Assembly (NCBI GenBank): GCA_023957155.1
Contig: JAMLHK010000007.1
Coordinates: forward strand, 186,001-250,000
DNA from: Chitinophagaceae bacterium
GTDB lineage: Bacteria > Bacteroidota > Bacteroidia > Chitinophagales > Chitinophagaceae
Length of the DNA: 64,000 nt
Direction: 5' to 3'
Shown here in pieces: positions 53,893 through 62,989 of the stretch. The notes under the pieces are model-generated. The model did no database searches. It had not been told where the DNA came from and was given only the letters and a program-made list of their open reading frames with translations. The translations under genes and the position numbers were made by a program. The number at the start of each line of letters is the position of its first letter. Position 1 is the stretch's first letter.

Positions 53893-54933
53893 TTATTTTA
53901 TCTCTCCACACCCCTTTCCGTTGATCACAATAATATCTGATCCTTCTTTCTGTTTCCAGCTTGCATTAATGAGGGTACAGATCACATCCAAGGATTGATC
54001 AAGACTGTCATTAATAAAATTTGCGGTGAACCTGCAATTACGCAATGCCTCATTTTCAAAAAGAAAAGTTTTTCCATAGCGATTACCCAGGGTGATAATG
54101 GCTTCATCTACCGTGGAGTTATCAAATACCAGGTCGGTTATTTTCCATTCTAATACTTTTTGTACATCCGTCTTTACCAGGTTTACGTCAGCCGATATTT
54201 TGTCAATAATTAACTGGTCGCCTGCGGTAAGAACGCCCAGTGTCCTTTTATTTTTATCTGATTGAATCTGCACTTTTCCGCGCGTTACGGTAACTGCCAC
54301 ATTAGCATCATTCGGATAGGCGCGGATATTGAAAGCCGTACCCAGTACCCGCGTGATAAAGCCCCCGGTATGTACTAAAAAGGGCTTTTCTTTATTATGC
54401 TTTACATCGAAAAAGGCCTCCCCGGTAAGATATACATCCCTCGATGACTGATTAAATACCGCCGGATAATCCAGTTTACTTCCTTCATTGAGTGTAACCA
54501 TTGTACCATCCGGTAAACTGATGGTTTGGTGACGGCCCGGCTTAACCACTATGGCCTTATCGGGTTCAGGCACCGATGGAACAGGCTGTAAAGACAGCTT
54601 CCAAACCAGGGCGCCGATAAAAATCAGGAGTACGGCTGCCGCCCCGGCAAACAGGTACTGCCTGCGCTTAATAAAATGCAGCTTTCTTTCATAATCAAAC
54701 TCCTGTTCCACAATTTTTTGCTGCAAAACAGAATAGGCATTGACCCAGTCCACTTCCTTTGCCGGGTCACTCCCCGGTTTACGATTCCATAAATTTTCCA
54801 GGTCAAGCTGTATCAGATCATTATCCGACAATTCCGACATCAGCTTCCAAAACTCTTCCATCTCTGCCGGGTTTGCAGTATTATTGATGTACTTACGAAG
54901 CAATATTTGCAACCGGATCGGGTTGGAAGACAT
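53893..54933 (-). CDS. FecR-family anti-sigma regulator
   Basis: This inner-membrane protein transmits the outer-membrane transporter's signal to the ECF sigma factor. 346 residues: a cytoplasmic N-terminus (about 1-85), one helix (YLFAGAAAVLLIFIGALVWKLSL, about 90-112), the FecR domain (HQTISLPDGTMVTLNEGSKLDYP, DVYLTGEAFFDVKHNKEKPFLVHTGGFITRVLGTAFNIRAY) and a C-terminal DUF4974 domain (LVFDNSTVDEAIITLGNRYGKTFLFENEAL). It lies 79 bp after the sigma gene and 93 bp ahead of the SusC gene. Confidence 0.91.
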   Translation of the reverse strand: MSSNPIRLQILLRKYINNTANPAEMEEFWKLMSELSDNDLIQLDLENLWNRKPGSDPAKEVDWVNAYSVLQQKIVEQEFDYERKLHFIKRRQYLFAGAAAVLLIFIGALVWKLSLQPVPSVPEPDKAIVVKPGRHQTISLPDGTMVTLNEGSKLDYPAVFNQSSRDVYLTGEAFFDVKHNKEKPFLVHTGGFITRVLGTAFNIRAYPNDANVAVTVTRGKVQIQSDKNKRTLGVLTAGDQLIIDKISADVNLVKTDVQKVLEWKITDLVFDNSTVDEAIITLGNRYGKTFLFENEALRNCRFTANFINDSLDQSLDVICTLINASWKQKEGSDIIVINGKGCGEIK

Positions 54934-55012
54934 ATAAGTAAGTGGTTATTTCCCTGTATGACGAGAAAAAAAAGAAGGAGTACTATTACAATATGCATTA
55001 TTTTTTCTACCG

Positions 55013-55594
55013 CTATAACTTTATCCCTATCAACAGCAGCAGAACCGGGCTTATTTCATTATTAAGGAGATAAGAACGTATGGAGCGAAGGGTATCGGCC
55101 ATCGTATTCCGAACGGTATTACGGGAAAGGTGAAGCTGCTTGGCGATCTGATCGTAATTCAGTCCCTCTACCCGGCTAAGTGTGAAAACCATTCTCCGCT
55201 GGGGAGAAAGCTGCTGGATGGCCCGGTTAATAATTTCACGATATTCCTGTTCCTGCAGTCTATAATCGGCTTCTCTTTCACGACTGGATTCTATTTCCCT
55301 GTTCACCACTTTTTGAAGAGCGATATTCCGTGAGGTAATACGCAGGAAGTCAATAGCTTTATTATAGGCCACCTTATGCAAAAAGGCATCCATATTTTGT
55401 ATCTCTGTCAGTAATTCCCGTCCAATCCATAACTTCAAAAAAACATCAATCACTAACTCTTCCGCAATTTCCCGGGACTTAACAATGGAAAATAAATAAT
55501 TATATATTTTGCTTCTGTGCCTTTCAAACAGGCATTGAAAAGCACGTTCATTTCCTGAAGCTACCTGTACCAGCAGTTCTGCATCAGTGAACAT
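55013..55594 (-). CDS. ECF RNA polymerase sigma factor (FecI-like)
   Basis: I choose the ATG at 55594 (MFTDAELLVQVASGNERAFQCLFERH), the usual ECF start; a longer frame goes to 55657. It is 193 residues. Region 2 is in FQCLFERHRSKIYNYLFSIVKSREIAEELVIDVFLKLWIG, and region 4 in IQQLSPQRRMVFTLSRVEGLNYDQIAKQLHLSRNTVRNTMADTLRSIRSYL. It is controlled by FecR (next gene) and should transcribe the SusC/SusD genes. A near -7 element, AACTTTTG, lies 7 bp before the ATG. Confidence 0.9.
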   Translation of the reverse strand: MFTDAELLVQVASGNERAFQCLFERHRSKIYNYLFSIVKSREIAEELVIDVFLKLWIGRELLTEIQNMDAFLHKVAYNKAIDFLRITSRNIALQKVVNREIESSREREADYRLQEQEYREIINRAIQQLSPQRRMVFTLSRVEGLNYDQIAKQLHLSRNTVRNTMADTLRSIRSYLLNNEISPVLLLLIGIKL

Positions 55595-55690
55595 ATATGC
55601 AAAAGTTTTGGTTTGAAAATCTGATTCGTGATTAAAATTAGGAATTTTCAGTGACAAGAAAATCAGGCGTGAATAAAAGTTTGCTTCGCA

Positions 55691-56641
55691 TCATAAACTG
55701 ATCTCTTTAGGTGCGGTTTTTTTTAAATGCCGGGAGGAAGATATTTTTCCCGAAAGATAACCCAACGCGAGCGCTAAAGGATAATCGCTGATCCAATGTA
55801 CTTCCGTATTCATCATCGCCCATGCAGATAAGCCGATAACGGTATACCCTACCGGCTTTATCCATTTCTTTTCGGGATAATTGCTATTCAACACCGTAAC
55901 TGTTGCCATCATGGTGGCTAAATGCCCGGAAGGATACGCATCATATTTCGGCGTATTTTCCTGGTATGCCGCAAATGAAGGAAAAGGGCGCCAGACACCA
56001 CCGTCAGCCGTAGCCACAAACGGGCTTTCTCTACCGGATATCCGCTTTAAAATTTGCGTGGTAACCCCCATAATAATAAATGTTTCCACCAGATCACCTG
56101 CTGTTTGTATTGCACGGTAATCTTTTTTTATTTTTCCATATATCCATAACCCGCCGGCTAAGAACATGCTGGTTCCGCCTTCGCCCATCTGGTACAATGC
56201 AGAATTCAGGTTTTGGGGGTACTTAATGAATTTAAGCTCACCCGCACCTAAAGCAACACCATAACTATTCACATCCGACAAATGGATATCTCTTGAAATT
56301 TTTCTGACATTATCAATCAGCAACTGGTCAAGCGGCAACAATACGGCAGTTGAGGCAGCCACTAAACCCAGCCCTTTTAAGTTGGACTTCTTAAAAGGTG
56401 ACTTAGCTATCTGCCACATATCATCCGGCAAATCACGGACAAAATGAAATATCCCCCGCGAATCAAATACCATCTCCTTTTCCCTGTACCGGATAAGAAG
56501 CTGCTTATGGGCTGTATCCTTATATTTCGTGAACGTAGAAGGCAGAAGTACAGGAACCGTATCTTTTTCCTGTGCGTATATATTTATATTACATGAAATG
56601 AACAGCGTGAGCAACAAACCCAGGCTCCTGGCTATACACAT
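55691..56641 (-). CDS. PAP2 superfamily phosphatase, signal-bearing
   Basis: A 316-residue protein with an N-terminal signal (ARSLGLLLTLFISCNINIYAQ) and an extra N-terminal region (about 25-130) before the PAP2 core. Motif 1 is degenerate (KRISGRESPF), motif 2 is YPSGHLATMMATV (serine and histidine present) and motif 3 is EVHWISDYPLALALGYLSGK with H and D. It may be a lipid- or LPS-phosphatase at the outer side of the inner membrane. It is adjacent to a second PAP2 gene; the arrangement suggests a joint role. Confidence 0.8.
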   Translation of the reverse strand: MCIARSLGLLLTLFISCNINIYAQEKDTVPVLLPSTFTKYKDTAHKQLLIRYREKEMVFDSRGIFHFVRDLPDDMWQIAKSPFKKSNLKGLGLVAASTAVLLPLDQLLIDNVRKISRDIHLSDVNSYGVALGAGELKFIKYPQNLNSALYQMGEGGTSMFLAGGLWIYGKIKKDYRAIQTAGDLVETFIIMGVTTQILKRISGRESPFVATADGGVWRPFPSFAAYQENTPKYDAYPSGHLATMMATVTVLNSNYPEKKWIKPVGYTVIGLSAWAMMNTEVHWISDYPLALALGYLSGKISSSRHLKKTAPKEISL

Positions 56642-56695
56642 TATGATCGTTTTTTAGCTTTTCCCATTTTTATCAATGCTGCCTGTATATTTTAT

Positions 56696-57397
56696 TTACA
56701 TCCCCGCTACAACATCGGTATTCACCTGCTTTTTCTTAAAGATACCGGCTTTAAGCTTTCCATAAGCAAAATAAGCCAGCTTTGTGGATACAATTCCCAC
56801 TGCTGCTCCGGCCATAACATCGGCTAATGAATGCCGGTTGTTATACATGCGAAAATAGCCTGCTGCTGCTGCACAGGTATAACCTCCCACCCCATACCAT
56901 ACCGACCGGTCTTTGTATTCCTGGTACAACAATTCAGCACCCGCAAAAGCGGCTGCAGTATGTCCGCTGGGAAATGAATTATAAGCAGATTTATCGGGCC
57001 TTTCCTGACTGACTAAATTTTTTGAAACGCAGACAACAGATGTCAGGATCGCATTAGACAACAAACAGGTCAGCGACAGGTCTTTGATATTGCTTTTCCC
57101 TTTTACCCCTGCGGTGTTCAGACCTAACACAACCAATCCGGGGGCATATTGAATATAATCATCAATATGAGTCCGGTGAAAAAGATCATATCCGCATATT
57201 TTTTCCTGTATTCCTGTATTCAGCTTTGTTAGTTGCGGATTACAAATGGATGATATGCCATAATTTAACAATACAGAAGGCAGGATAAGCTGGCGCCATC
57301 CAACGTATGTTGTTTTCAGCGAATCTTTATGCTGTGCAGTTCCTTTTATGTTGAATAATATAACAGCAAGTAAAAATATATACCTCCTCTTAGGCAT
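56696..57397 (-). CDS. PAP2 superfamily phosphatase
   Basis: A 233-residue protein, N-terminal hydrophobic stretch YIFLLAVILFNIKGTAQ. Motif 1: KNLVSQERPDKSAYNSFPSGHTAAAFAGAELLYQEY includes both motif 1 (ERPD) and motif 2 (PSGH). Motif 3: MYNNRHSLADVMAGAAVG has H and D. Compared with the neighbour at 55691 the core is shorter and more standard, but the two share layout. The gap between them is 54 bp. Substrate unknown; the acceptor could be lipid A or undecaprenyl phosphate. Confidence 0.83.
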   Translation of the reverse strand: MPKRRYIFLLAVILFNIKGTAQHKDSLKTTYVGWRQLILPSVLLNYGISSICNPQLTKLNTGIQEKICGYDLFHRTHIDDYIQYAPGLVVLGLNTAGVKGKSNIKDLSLTCLLSNAILTSVVCVSKNLVSQERPDKSAYNSFPSGHTAAAFAGAELLYQEYKDRSVWYGVGGYTCAAAAGYFRMYNNRHSLADVMAGAAVGIVSTKLAYFAYGKLKAGIFKKKQVNTDVVAGM

Positions 57398-57490
57398 AGA
57401 ATCGTTATGGTTTGTGTGTGTATTTCTGCCGGCATAAACATATTAAAAAAATATCAAAGAGGAGATATTTTCTTACATGCAGGACATGAT

Positions 57491-58699
57491 TTACCTGGGC
57501 TTGTCAAAAAAGGGCTTTAAATCAGCCTCATATATATTACCCTTACGATCTGAAGCCAATATAATCCATGGCCCTCCGGATGGAAATGCCGCCTTGGGCC
57601 CGGTGATATTGTTTATCATAATTTGCAGGGAGGTATCCGGAACGATTACATCTGTTTGTTTTACGAGTATATCTGCCGAAGTCGTATCAATAATCCCAAA
57701 CCTGATCCGGTCTGCATATCTTTTTTTGTTTTTACGGTCATACACGGTGTAGCCTCCCAGTACTACATCAGGATGGTTCGTAGTAATGACTACCGGCCGG
57801 CTTGGTCCTGCTTCCTGATCGAGCTGCTGATAGGGAAAATTCCTCCATTCCCCGCCCGGTGCAAGAACCCGCAATACCAGGTTGGGAAAACCTGCTGAAT
57901 CCACTTCATTCTTCGTGTTCACCCAGAGTGTACCGTCTGCAGACAAAGCCGTATTGATATGGTCATCGGCAGTTTTGTTCCCCGCTTCTATTACCCGGAT
58001 ACCTGACCAGTTGCCGGCCGGCTGCCCGTTAATATGTTCACGGCAGTATACCGCCTCCCTCTTCTGATCTGACCAGATCACGATCACGGATTCTTTCAGC
58101 GCCGAGATACTACAAATATCATCTTCTGCCATGCCTTCCCCGATCAGCAAACCATCACTCCAATGAATAGCATCTTCTGAGCTCCATACATACACCGTTC
58201 CTCCTCCGGCATCAGCGGCTACCCACCACAGTCCCGCAGCATCTCTTACTATAGTAGCCGTTTCAATTTCAGGGTTCTCCCGGGGTATGTTCAGCCTGCT
58301 CAACACCCTGGCACGCCAGTTTGCTGAAGAAGATCTTCCCGGTGTTAATCTATAAATATACAATCCGTCAGCCGATACCCCTACCGCAGTAACGACCCGG
58401 TTTTCGTACCATACATCAGCCCTGCCCGGCTTTCCTTTTAGCCTTTTGCTTACTTCGGTACGCTCTTTCCAGCCTTTATCCGTACGTTGCCACAACGTAG
58501 GCCCCACGGAGTCCGGCAGTAATACCCACCAGCAGGAATCCATGAACCACAATTTGGATTGCGGTTTGTCTGCGGTTGGAGTGGACATCACAGATGGTCC
58601 CGCAAACTTTACCTGAAAGGTAGGTCTTGTGGTTACTTTCTGTCCGGCAGACTGGCCGGCCAACAATAAAGCAAATCCTAAGAGACTATATAATTTCAT
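57491..58699 (-). CDS. Secreted BNR/propeller-like protein
   Basis: I use the ATG at 58699 (MKLYSLLGFALLLAGQSAGQ signal), 7 bp after the previous gene's stop; a longer frame to 58756 overlaps that gene. The 402 residues have beta-rich repeats of a propeller look: QSKLWFMDSCWWVLLPDSVGPTLWQRTDKGW, DAAGLWWVAADAGGGTVYVWSSEDAIHWSDGLLIG, SALKESVIVIWSDQKREAVYCREHING, DGTLWVNTKNEVDSAGFPNLVLRVL. The SxDxxHWS-type block suggests BNR/Asp-box proteins that bind or process polymers. The product is unknown; it follows the cytochrome gene in the same unit. Confidence 0.65.
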   Translation of the reverse strand: MKLYSLLGFALLLAGQSAGQKVTTRPTFQVKFAGPSVMSTPTADKPQSKLWFMDSCWWVLLPDSVGPTLWQRTDKGWKERTEVSKRLKGKPGRADVWYENRVVTAVGVSADGLYIYRLTPGRSSSANWRARVLSRLNIPRENPEIETATIVRDAAGLWWVAADAGGGTVYVWSSEDAIHWSDGLLIGEGMAEDDICSISALKESVIVIWSDQKREAVYCREHINGQPAGNWSGIRVIEAGNKTADDHINTALSADGTLWVNTKNEVDSAGFPNLVLRVLAPGGEWRNFPYQQLDQEAGPSRPVVITTNHPDVVLGGYTVYDRKNKKRYADRIRFGIIDTTSADILVKQTDVIVPDTSLQIMINNITGPKAAFPSGGPWIILASDRKGNIYEADLKPFFDKPR

Positions 58700-58706
58700 C
58701 CTATTT

Positions 58707-60950
58707 TTATTGTCCGATATGCTGTAATAAAGCGGCAACCTGCGGGTTACCGGCATAATACTTTTTCAGTACCTGTATATATGGCATTGCTTTCTCCACC
58801 CGGTTTTCCTGGACATACAATACGCATAATGCATAATTAATATCCATATCATTCGGGGAGAGCTTCAACGCTTTTATATATTGCTCTTCCGCCTCTCTAA
58901 CCTGGCCTCTTTGCTGAAACAGGATAGCATAGTTATAATACACCCGCGGATTAGACGATTTCAGCGCTGCCGCTTTTTTTAAATTAAGCTCCACGTTTTT
59001 TATATCGTTCATTTCATTATACAGCAGCGCCAGGTTAAAATAGATCCGGTCATTTTTATCATCTATGGCAAGGGCTTCCTGCAATATTTTCAATGCTTCA
59101 TTATTTTTTTGTACGGCGTTATACAAGGTAGAGAGGTTCAGCCTGGCATAATTCATCGTATTATCTTTTTGAAGCGCTCTATAGTAAAACTTTTCGGCAT
59201 TCGTATAATCCTTCAGCTTATAAAAATAGTCGGCCGCCATTACACTTCCGGATGCAAAATCAGTCTGGTACATAACATAATCTCTCAGCTCCCCCGCTGC
59301 GCCTGCATAAGCTTGTCCTAATCCGCTTAACACCTGCGGATTATTGATACTGATCAGCAGGTTGGCAACGGCAATCCTTACTGCCCGGACCTTATCCTGC
59401 AATAAAGGAGTAACCGAAGCCAGCCATTGCTCCGGCGGAAAATTAAGCAGCCCGGTTATTGCCCGGTAACGAACCTGTGCATCTTCATGACCTAATTGCT
59501 GTAATAAATATGGGATGCTTCTTTCATCCTGTATACCGGACATATACTGTACGGCAGTGGCCCGGATAATAGAAGGGGTAGCCGTATCTTTTAACAGCCG
59601 GATGAGATGAGACAAGGCATTTACATCCATCCTGCTGCCGGGAATAAGATCTTCAGCAAAATGATACGCCCGCTGCGATCCGTACCATTTTACCACGGCA
59701 TCATCTGCCCACTGTGGCGTTTTATCGGTATGGCAATTATTACAGGCATTGGGTGTTCCATATTTTACGGAAAGATCGGGACGGGGAATCCTGAAAATAT
59801 GATCATGCCGCAAATCATTACCCATATAATATCTGGAAGGCATGTGGCAGTTTTTACATTGAGCGCCTTCTGAAGTTACTGCATGAAAGGTATGTTCGGG
59901 ACTATCGTAATTTTTCTTAGTGTGACATTGATTACAAACACCATTGCCGGTTATGATCAGTTTACCGGAATGGGGATTATGACAGTTACTGCACTTTACA
60001 CCATGCTTATACATTTTACTCTGGAGAAAAGAGGCATAGGTAAAATCTTCATCCTTTACCTGTCCATCTGCATAAAAAAATTCGCTGGTGGGTATTTCAG
60101 GAATGGCATTATCCATAATTTCATCCGTAGCTAACATATTGGCGCTGATATTGCCGGTACGGGCATGGCAGGGAAAGCAAGACTGTATTTCTGCTTTCTG
60201 GCTACTGTTTTTTGCCATCAGCAGGAAAGCGCCCGGACGCCTTTCTCCTTTTTTAAATACCTCACTGCCAATGTAACTGATGTGGTTTTTGGCAGGACCA
60301 TGACAGCTTTCACAACCCACTGCCAGGGCGCTGAAGGTTGAATTATAACTGTCGGTTTCAAAAGAATAATTCTTTTTATAGTTCGTGGTATGGCATGCCG
60401 CACACATGGTATTCCAGTTCTGCGCATTACCCGTCCAGTGGAGCCAGTCGCCGTGCGGGATCTTTTCTCCGGCATACTGATGAAACCATTTTTTCTTCCG
60501 GCTGTCCCAGCTTTGACGGGTTACCTGCATCCTGCCCCTGTCAAATTCAATAAGATATTGTTGCAGGGGATAGTGACCAAAAGTATATTTGATCTCGTAA
60601 TCATGATTCTTCCCATCCTCTCCTTCAGTATTGATGAAAAACTTACCCTCCTTTTTAAAGAATGTACTGGTTACCCCATCAGCCGTAAAGGTTTGATTAT
60701 TGAAATCTCCCAACACCGTAGAATCCGTAGCCACTTCCATAGCTTTAAAATGATCTGAGGTCATCCATTCGCTATGTTCTTTAACATGACAACTCTTGCA
60801 GGAGGCATCACCAACAAATTCGTTTTCTTCCGGTTGAACACTTTTTTCCGGGCGGGTACACTGCATGACCAGCAACCCGGAAATCAGAAAAAAAACCAGG
60901 AAAAAAATTGCCCGGAAATGGGTTGAATTAATATGACTGCGACTGATCAT
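58707..60950 (-). CDS. Octaheme c-type cytochrome with HEAT and TPR repeats, lipoprotein
   Basis: The 747-residue protein starts with a hydrophobic anchor and lipobox-like LLVMQCTRP. Eight CxxCH heme sites follow: CKSCH, CAACH, CESCH, CFPCH, CSNCH, CNQCH, CKNCH and CNNCH, all before about residue 410. It then has HEAT-like repeats (RSIPYLLQQLGHEDAQVRYRAITGLL) and at least four TPRs (YFYRALQKDNTMNYARLNLSTLYN and EEQYIKALKLSPNDMDINYALCVLYVQ). The layout matches multiheme cytochromes linked to secreted enzymes or electron transfer in Bacteroidota and Planctomycetota. Electron partner unknown. Confidence 0.85.
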   Translation of the reverse strand: MISRSHINSTHFRAIFFLVFFLISGLLVMQCTRPEKSVQPEENEFVGDASCKSCHVKEHSEWMTSDHFKAMEVATDSTVLGDFNNQTFTADGVTSTFFKKEGKFFINTEGEDGKNHDYEIKYTFGHYPLQQYLIEFDRGRMQVTRQSWDSRKKKWFHQYAGEKIPHGDWLHWTGNAQNWNTMCAACHTTNYKKNYSFETDSYNSTFSALAVGCESCHGPAKNHISYIGSEVFKKGERRPGAFLLMAKNSSQKAEIQSCFPCHARTGNISANMLATDEIMDNAIPEIPTSEFFYADGQVKDEDFTYASFLQSKMYKHGVKCSNCHNPHSGKLIITGNGVCNQCHTKKNYDSPEHTFHAVTSEGAQCKNCHMPSRYYMGNDLRHDHIFRIPRPDLSVKYGTPNACNNCHTDKTPQWADDAVVKWYGSQRAYHFAEDLIPGSRMDVNALSHLIRLLKDTATPSIIRATAVQYMSGIQDERSIPYLLQQLGHEDAQVRYRAITGLLNFPPEQWLASVTPLLQDKVRAVRIAVANLLISINNPQVLSGLGQAYAGAAGELRDYVMYQTDFASGSVMAADYFYKLKDYTNAEKFYYRALQKDNTMNYARLNLSTLYNAVQKNNEALKILQEALAIDDKNDRIYFNLALLYNEMNDIKNVELNLKKAAALKSSNPRVYYNYAILFQQRGQVREAEEQYIKALKLSPNDMDINYALCVLYVQENRVEKAMPYIQVLKKYYAGNPQVAALLQHIGQ

Positions 60951-60999
60951 TATCTTATTTTTTAAGACCGGGTTTCTATTCCTGTCAAAAAAACATTAT

Positions 61000-62445
61000 T
61001 CATTTATAGGATTTTTTCTTCCGTTGCCCCGGAACAGCATACACTTTACACATGGCCTGGTATCTTCTGCGCAATACAGCCAGCTCTTTTTTGAACCCGG
61101 CATCACCGGCAAGATTAGTCGTTTCATGAGGATCGTATCTGATATCATACAACTCTTCATAATCGTGCTCAATATAATTCATGTATTTAAACCGTTTGGT
61201 AACCACGCCTTCTACCTGTGGAATACGCGATCCGCCGAGGAAATAATGCTGGTAAAAGAAGTCCTCTCTTTCCGGTATTTCATTCTTCAGCATCCGGATC
61301 AGGTCTATGCCCTGCATTTCTCCGGGAGGCTTTATTCCTGCCATTCCAAGTATGGTTGGTGCTATATCTATATTTAACGCAATCTGCGGCGCCTTATACT
61401 GCCTTATCTTGTCGGGCAGATCAGGATCATAAATCAGCATGGGCACCCGGATAGATTCTTCATACCCATACCACTTTCCTTCCATCCCATGTTCGCCCAG
61501 GAACATCCCATTGTCTCCCATGAAAATAATAATCGTATTCCTGTCTATGCCGGTTTCTTTCAGCTTAGATACGATATTGCCTACCACATCATCTACACCG
61601 GTGATTAACCGGTAGTAATTTTTTACATTCTCCCGGAATAATTCCGGGGTACCGAATAGTCCCTTCCATCTTGCCCTGGCAAAATTGGTATCCGTTCTAA
61701 AAAAACCAGGCAATTGCTCCCAGTACTCAGGGGCAGCGGTGACCGGTTCGGGAATCGCTGCATACTTATAATATTCTTTATACCGGGGCTGGATAATGTA
61801 CCGGGGAGGGAACCCATCCTGCTCATGAGGTGCTTTAAAACTCACCGAAAGATAAAAGGGCTGGTCTCTTTTTCCAAACTGGTCTAAAAAAGACTGGATA
61901 GCATTATTAATGGTATCGGTGTCGTGAATAAGGTTGCCGTCTTTTCCCGTAATCATATAATCAGGTTGTCCTTTCCCCCCCGCTTCGGTATCCATCCAAA
62001 AATCAAATACAGATTCCGGAGGATTTTTTCCTATACCAAACTTGCCGATAAAACCAATCTGATATCCTGCATTCTTCAATAATACAGGATACGTCCGTGA
62101 CAGGGCTTCGGGTGATAAGTCCGTTGAAAAATCATGAATATTGTGATAGGCCTCATATTGTCCTGTTAATATACCCGCCCTGCTTACACAACAAATAGCC
62201 GTAGTGGTATACGCATTTTGAAACAGGATGCCCGACCGGGCTAATTGATCCAGGTGCGGAGTTTGAATAATCGTATTTCCTGCCGCGCCCAATGCATCCC
62301 AGCGCTGGTCATCAGTAAGCAGGAAGATAATATTGGGGCGGTTAGCATCACGCCCCGCCAGATTCTGCTGACTATATGAAGTAAGCGTAGTAATCAATAC
62401 AACCCATGCAGGTATTACCACTATTATTTTTCTATAATTGATCAT
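61000..62445 (-). CDS. Secreted sulfatase
   Basis: A 481-residue type I sulfatase with an N-terminal signal (VVIPAWVVLITTLTSYS). Metal-binding aspartates are in FLLTDDQRWDAL (D45, D46). The formylglycine-site motif is TAICCVSRAGILTGQ, with the catalytic cysteine at about C85 and valine in place of the usual proline or serine (C-x-P-x-R form). HGMEGKWYGYEESIRVPMLIYDPD and the C-terminal DPHETTNLAGDAGFKKELAVL agree with the heparan-N-sulfatase/choline-sulfatase-like group. It would need a formylglycine-generating enzyme; the only FGE-fold protein here (2565) lacks one catalytic cysteine. It lies 49 bp upstream of the cytochrome gene's start, same strand. Confidence 0.87.
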   Translation of the reverse strand: MINYRKIIVVIPAWVVLITTLTSYSQQNLAGRDANRPNIIFLLTDDQRWDALGAAGNTIIQTPHLDQLARSGILFQNAYTTTAICCVSRAGILTGQYEAYHNIHDFSTDLSPEALSRTYPVLLKNAGYQIGFIGKFGIGKNPPESVFDFWMDTEAGGKGQPDYMITGKDGNLIHDTDTINNAIQSFLDQFGKRDQPFYLSVSFKAPHEQDGFPPRYIIQPRYKEYYKYAAIPEPVTAAPEYWEQLPGFFRTDTNFARARWKGLFGTPELFRENVKNYYRLITGVDDVVGNIVSKLKETGIDRNTIIIFMGDNGMFLGEHGMEGKWYGYEESIRVPMLIYDPDLPDKIRQYKAPQIALNIDIAPTILGMAGIKPPGEMQGIDLIRMLKNEIPEREDFFYQHYFLGGSRIPQVEGVVTKRFKYMNYIEHDYEELYDIRYDPHETTNLAGDAGFKKELAVLRRRYQAMCKVYAVPGQRKKKSYK

Positions 62446-62989
62446 AAAAATTTAAACGCCTCCGGTAAAAGACAAGCATTTATAAGATAAAGACGAATAT
62501 AAGCAGGAATTATTTCAGAATGAAAACGGGCGTATTTACCTTCGGTGACAAAGTTCAATTTTCCGCTTCGTCCGCAATGTTCCTGTCGGTGAGACACCAT
62601 GGCCGTCAACTTTAGGAATCTGGGCATTCGAATACCCCGAAAGGGGTTTAACCGTGCCTGCGGCAGGCAGGTTTGAATAGTCCCCAACTCTGTTGGGGAT
62701 GTAACCGGTGGTATATTTGCGGCAATTTTACATTGAACCCCGATGGGGTTCAACAAAAACTTTGACATTTTTACCCCCAACTTTGTTGGGGGCTACTCAA
62801 ATTTAAGCCCTCCGGGCTTAAATTGACGGAGATGGTGAGACACTGACCAGAAGCAGGTTCTACAGGGTGCAAGGAGCAAGGGGGTGACAATCCTCTTATT
62901 GTATATCCTGGTAAATTGTATCCTATTTTGATAGTAGAGTGAATTTATTTTTTTAGTTTACAACTTCTTTGCAATAAATGATCATTTTT
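62446..62989. other. Intergenic region with a MITE-like repeat
   Basis: The 544-bp gap between the divergent sulfatase and GH-like genes holds the element at 62597-62835. Outside it, I see only AT-rich sequence before the ATG at 62990 and no gene. A minus-strand frame at 62442-62780 is antisense to the hairpin-rich element and is not accepted. Confidence 0.6.
62597..62835. repeat. 239-bp MITE-like element with internal hairpins
   Basis: CCATGGCCGTCAACTT at the left and, read inward from the right, CCATCTCCGTCAATTT form inverted ends (13 of 16 match). The 7-bp TGAGACA occurs just outside both ends (62590-62596 and 62836-62842), like a target duplication. Inside lie several GC hairpins: CCCCGAAAGGGG, CCTGCCGCAGGC-type, CCCCAACTCTGTTGGGG, CCCCGATGGGG, CCCCCAACTTTGTTGGGGG and AGCCCTCCGGGCT. 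No ORF is convincing. Confidence 0.55.

Noticed and set aside
62442-62780. Minus-strand 112-codon frame next to the sulfatase gene
   Set aside because: It runs through the hairpin-rich MITE-like element and its residues track the palindromes.
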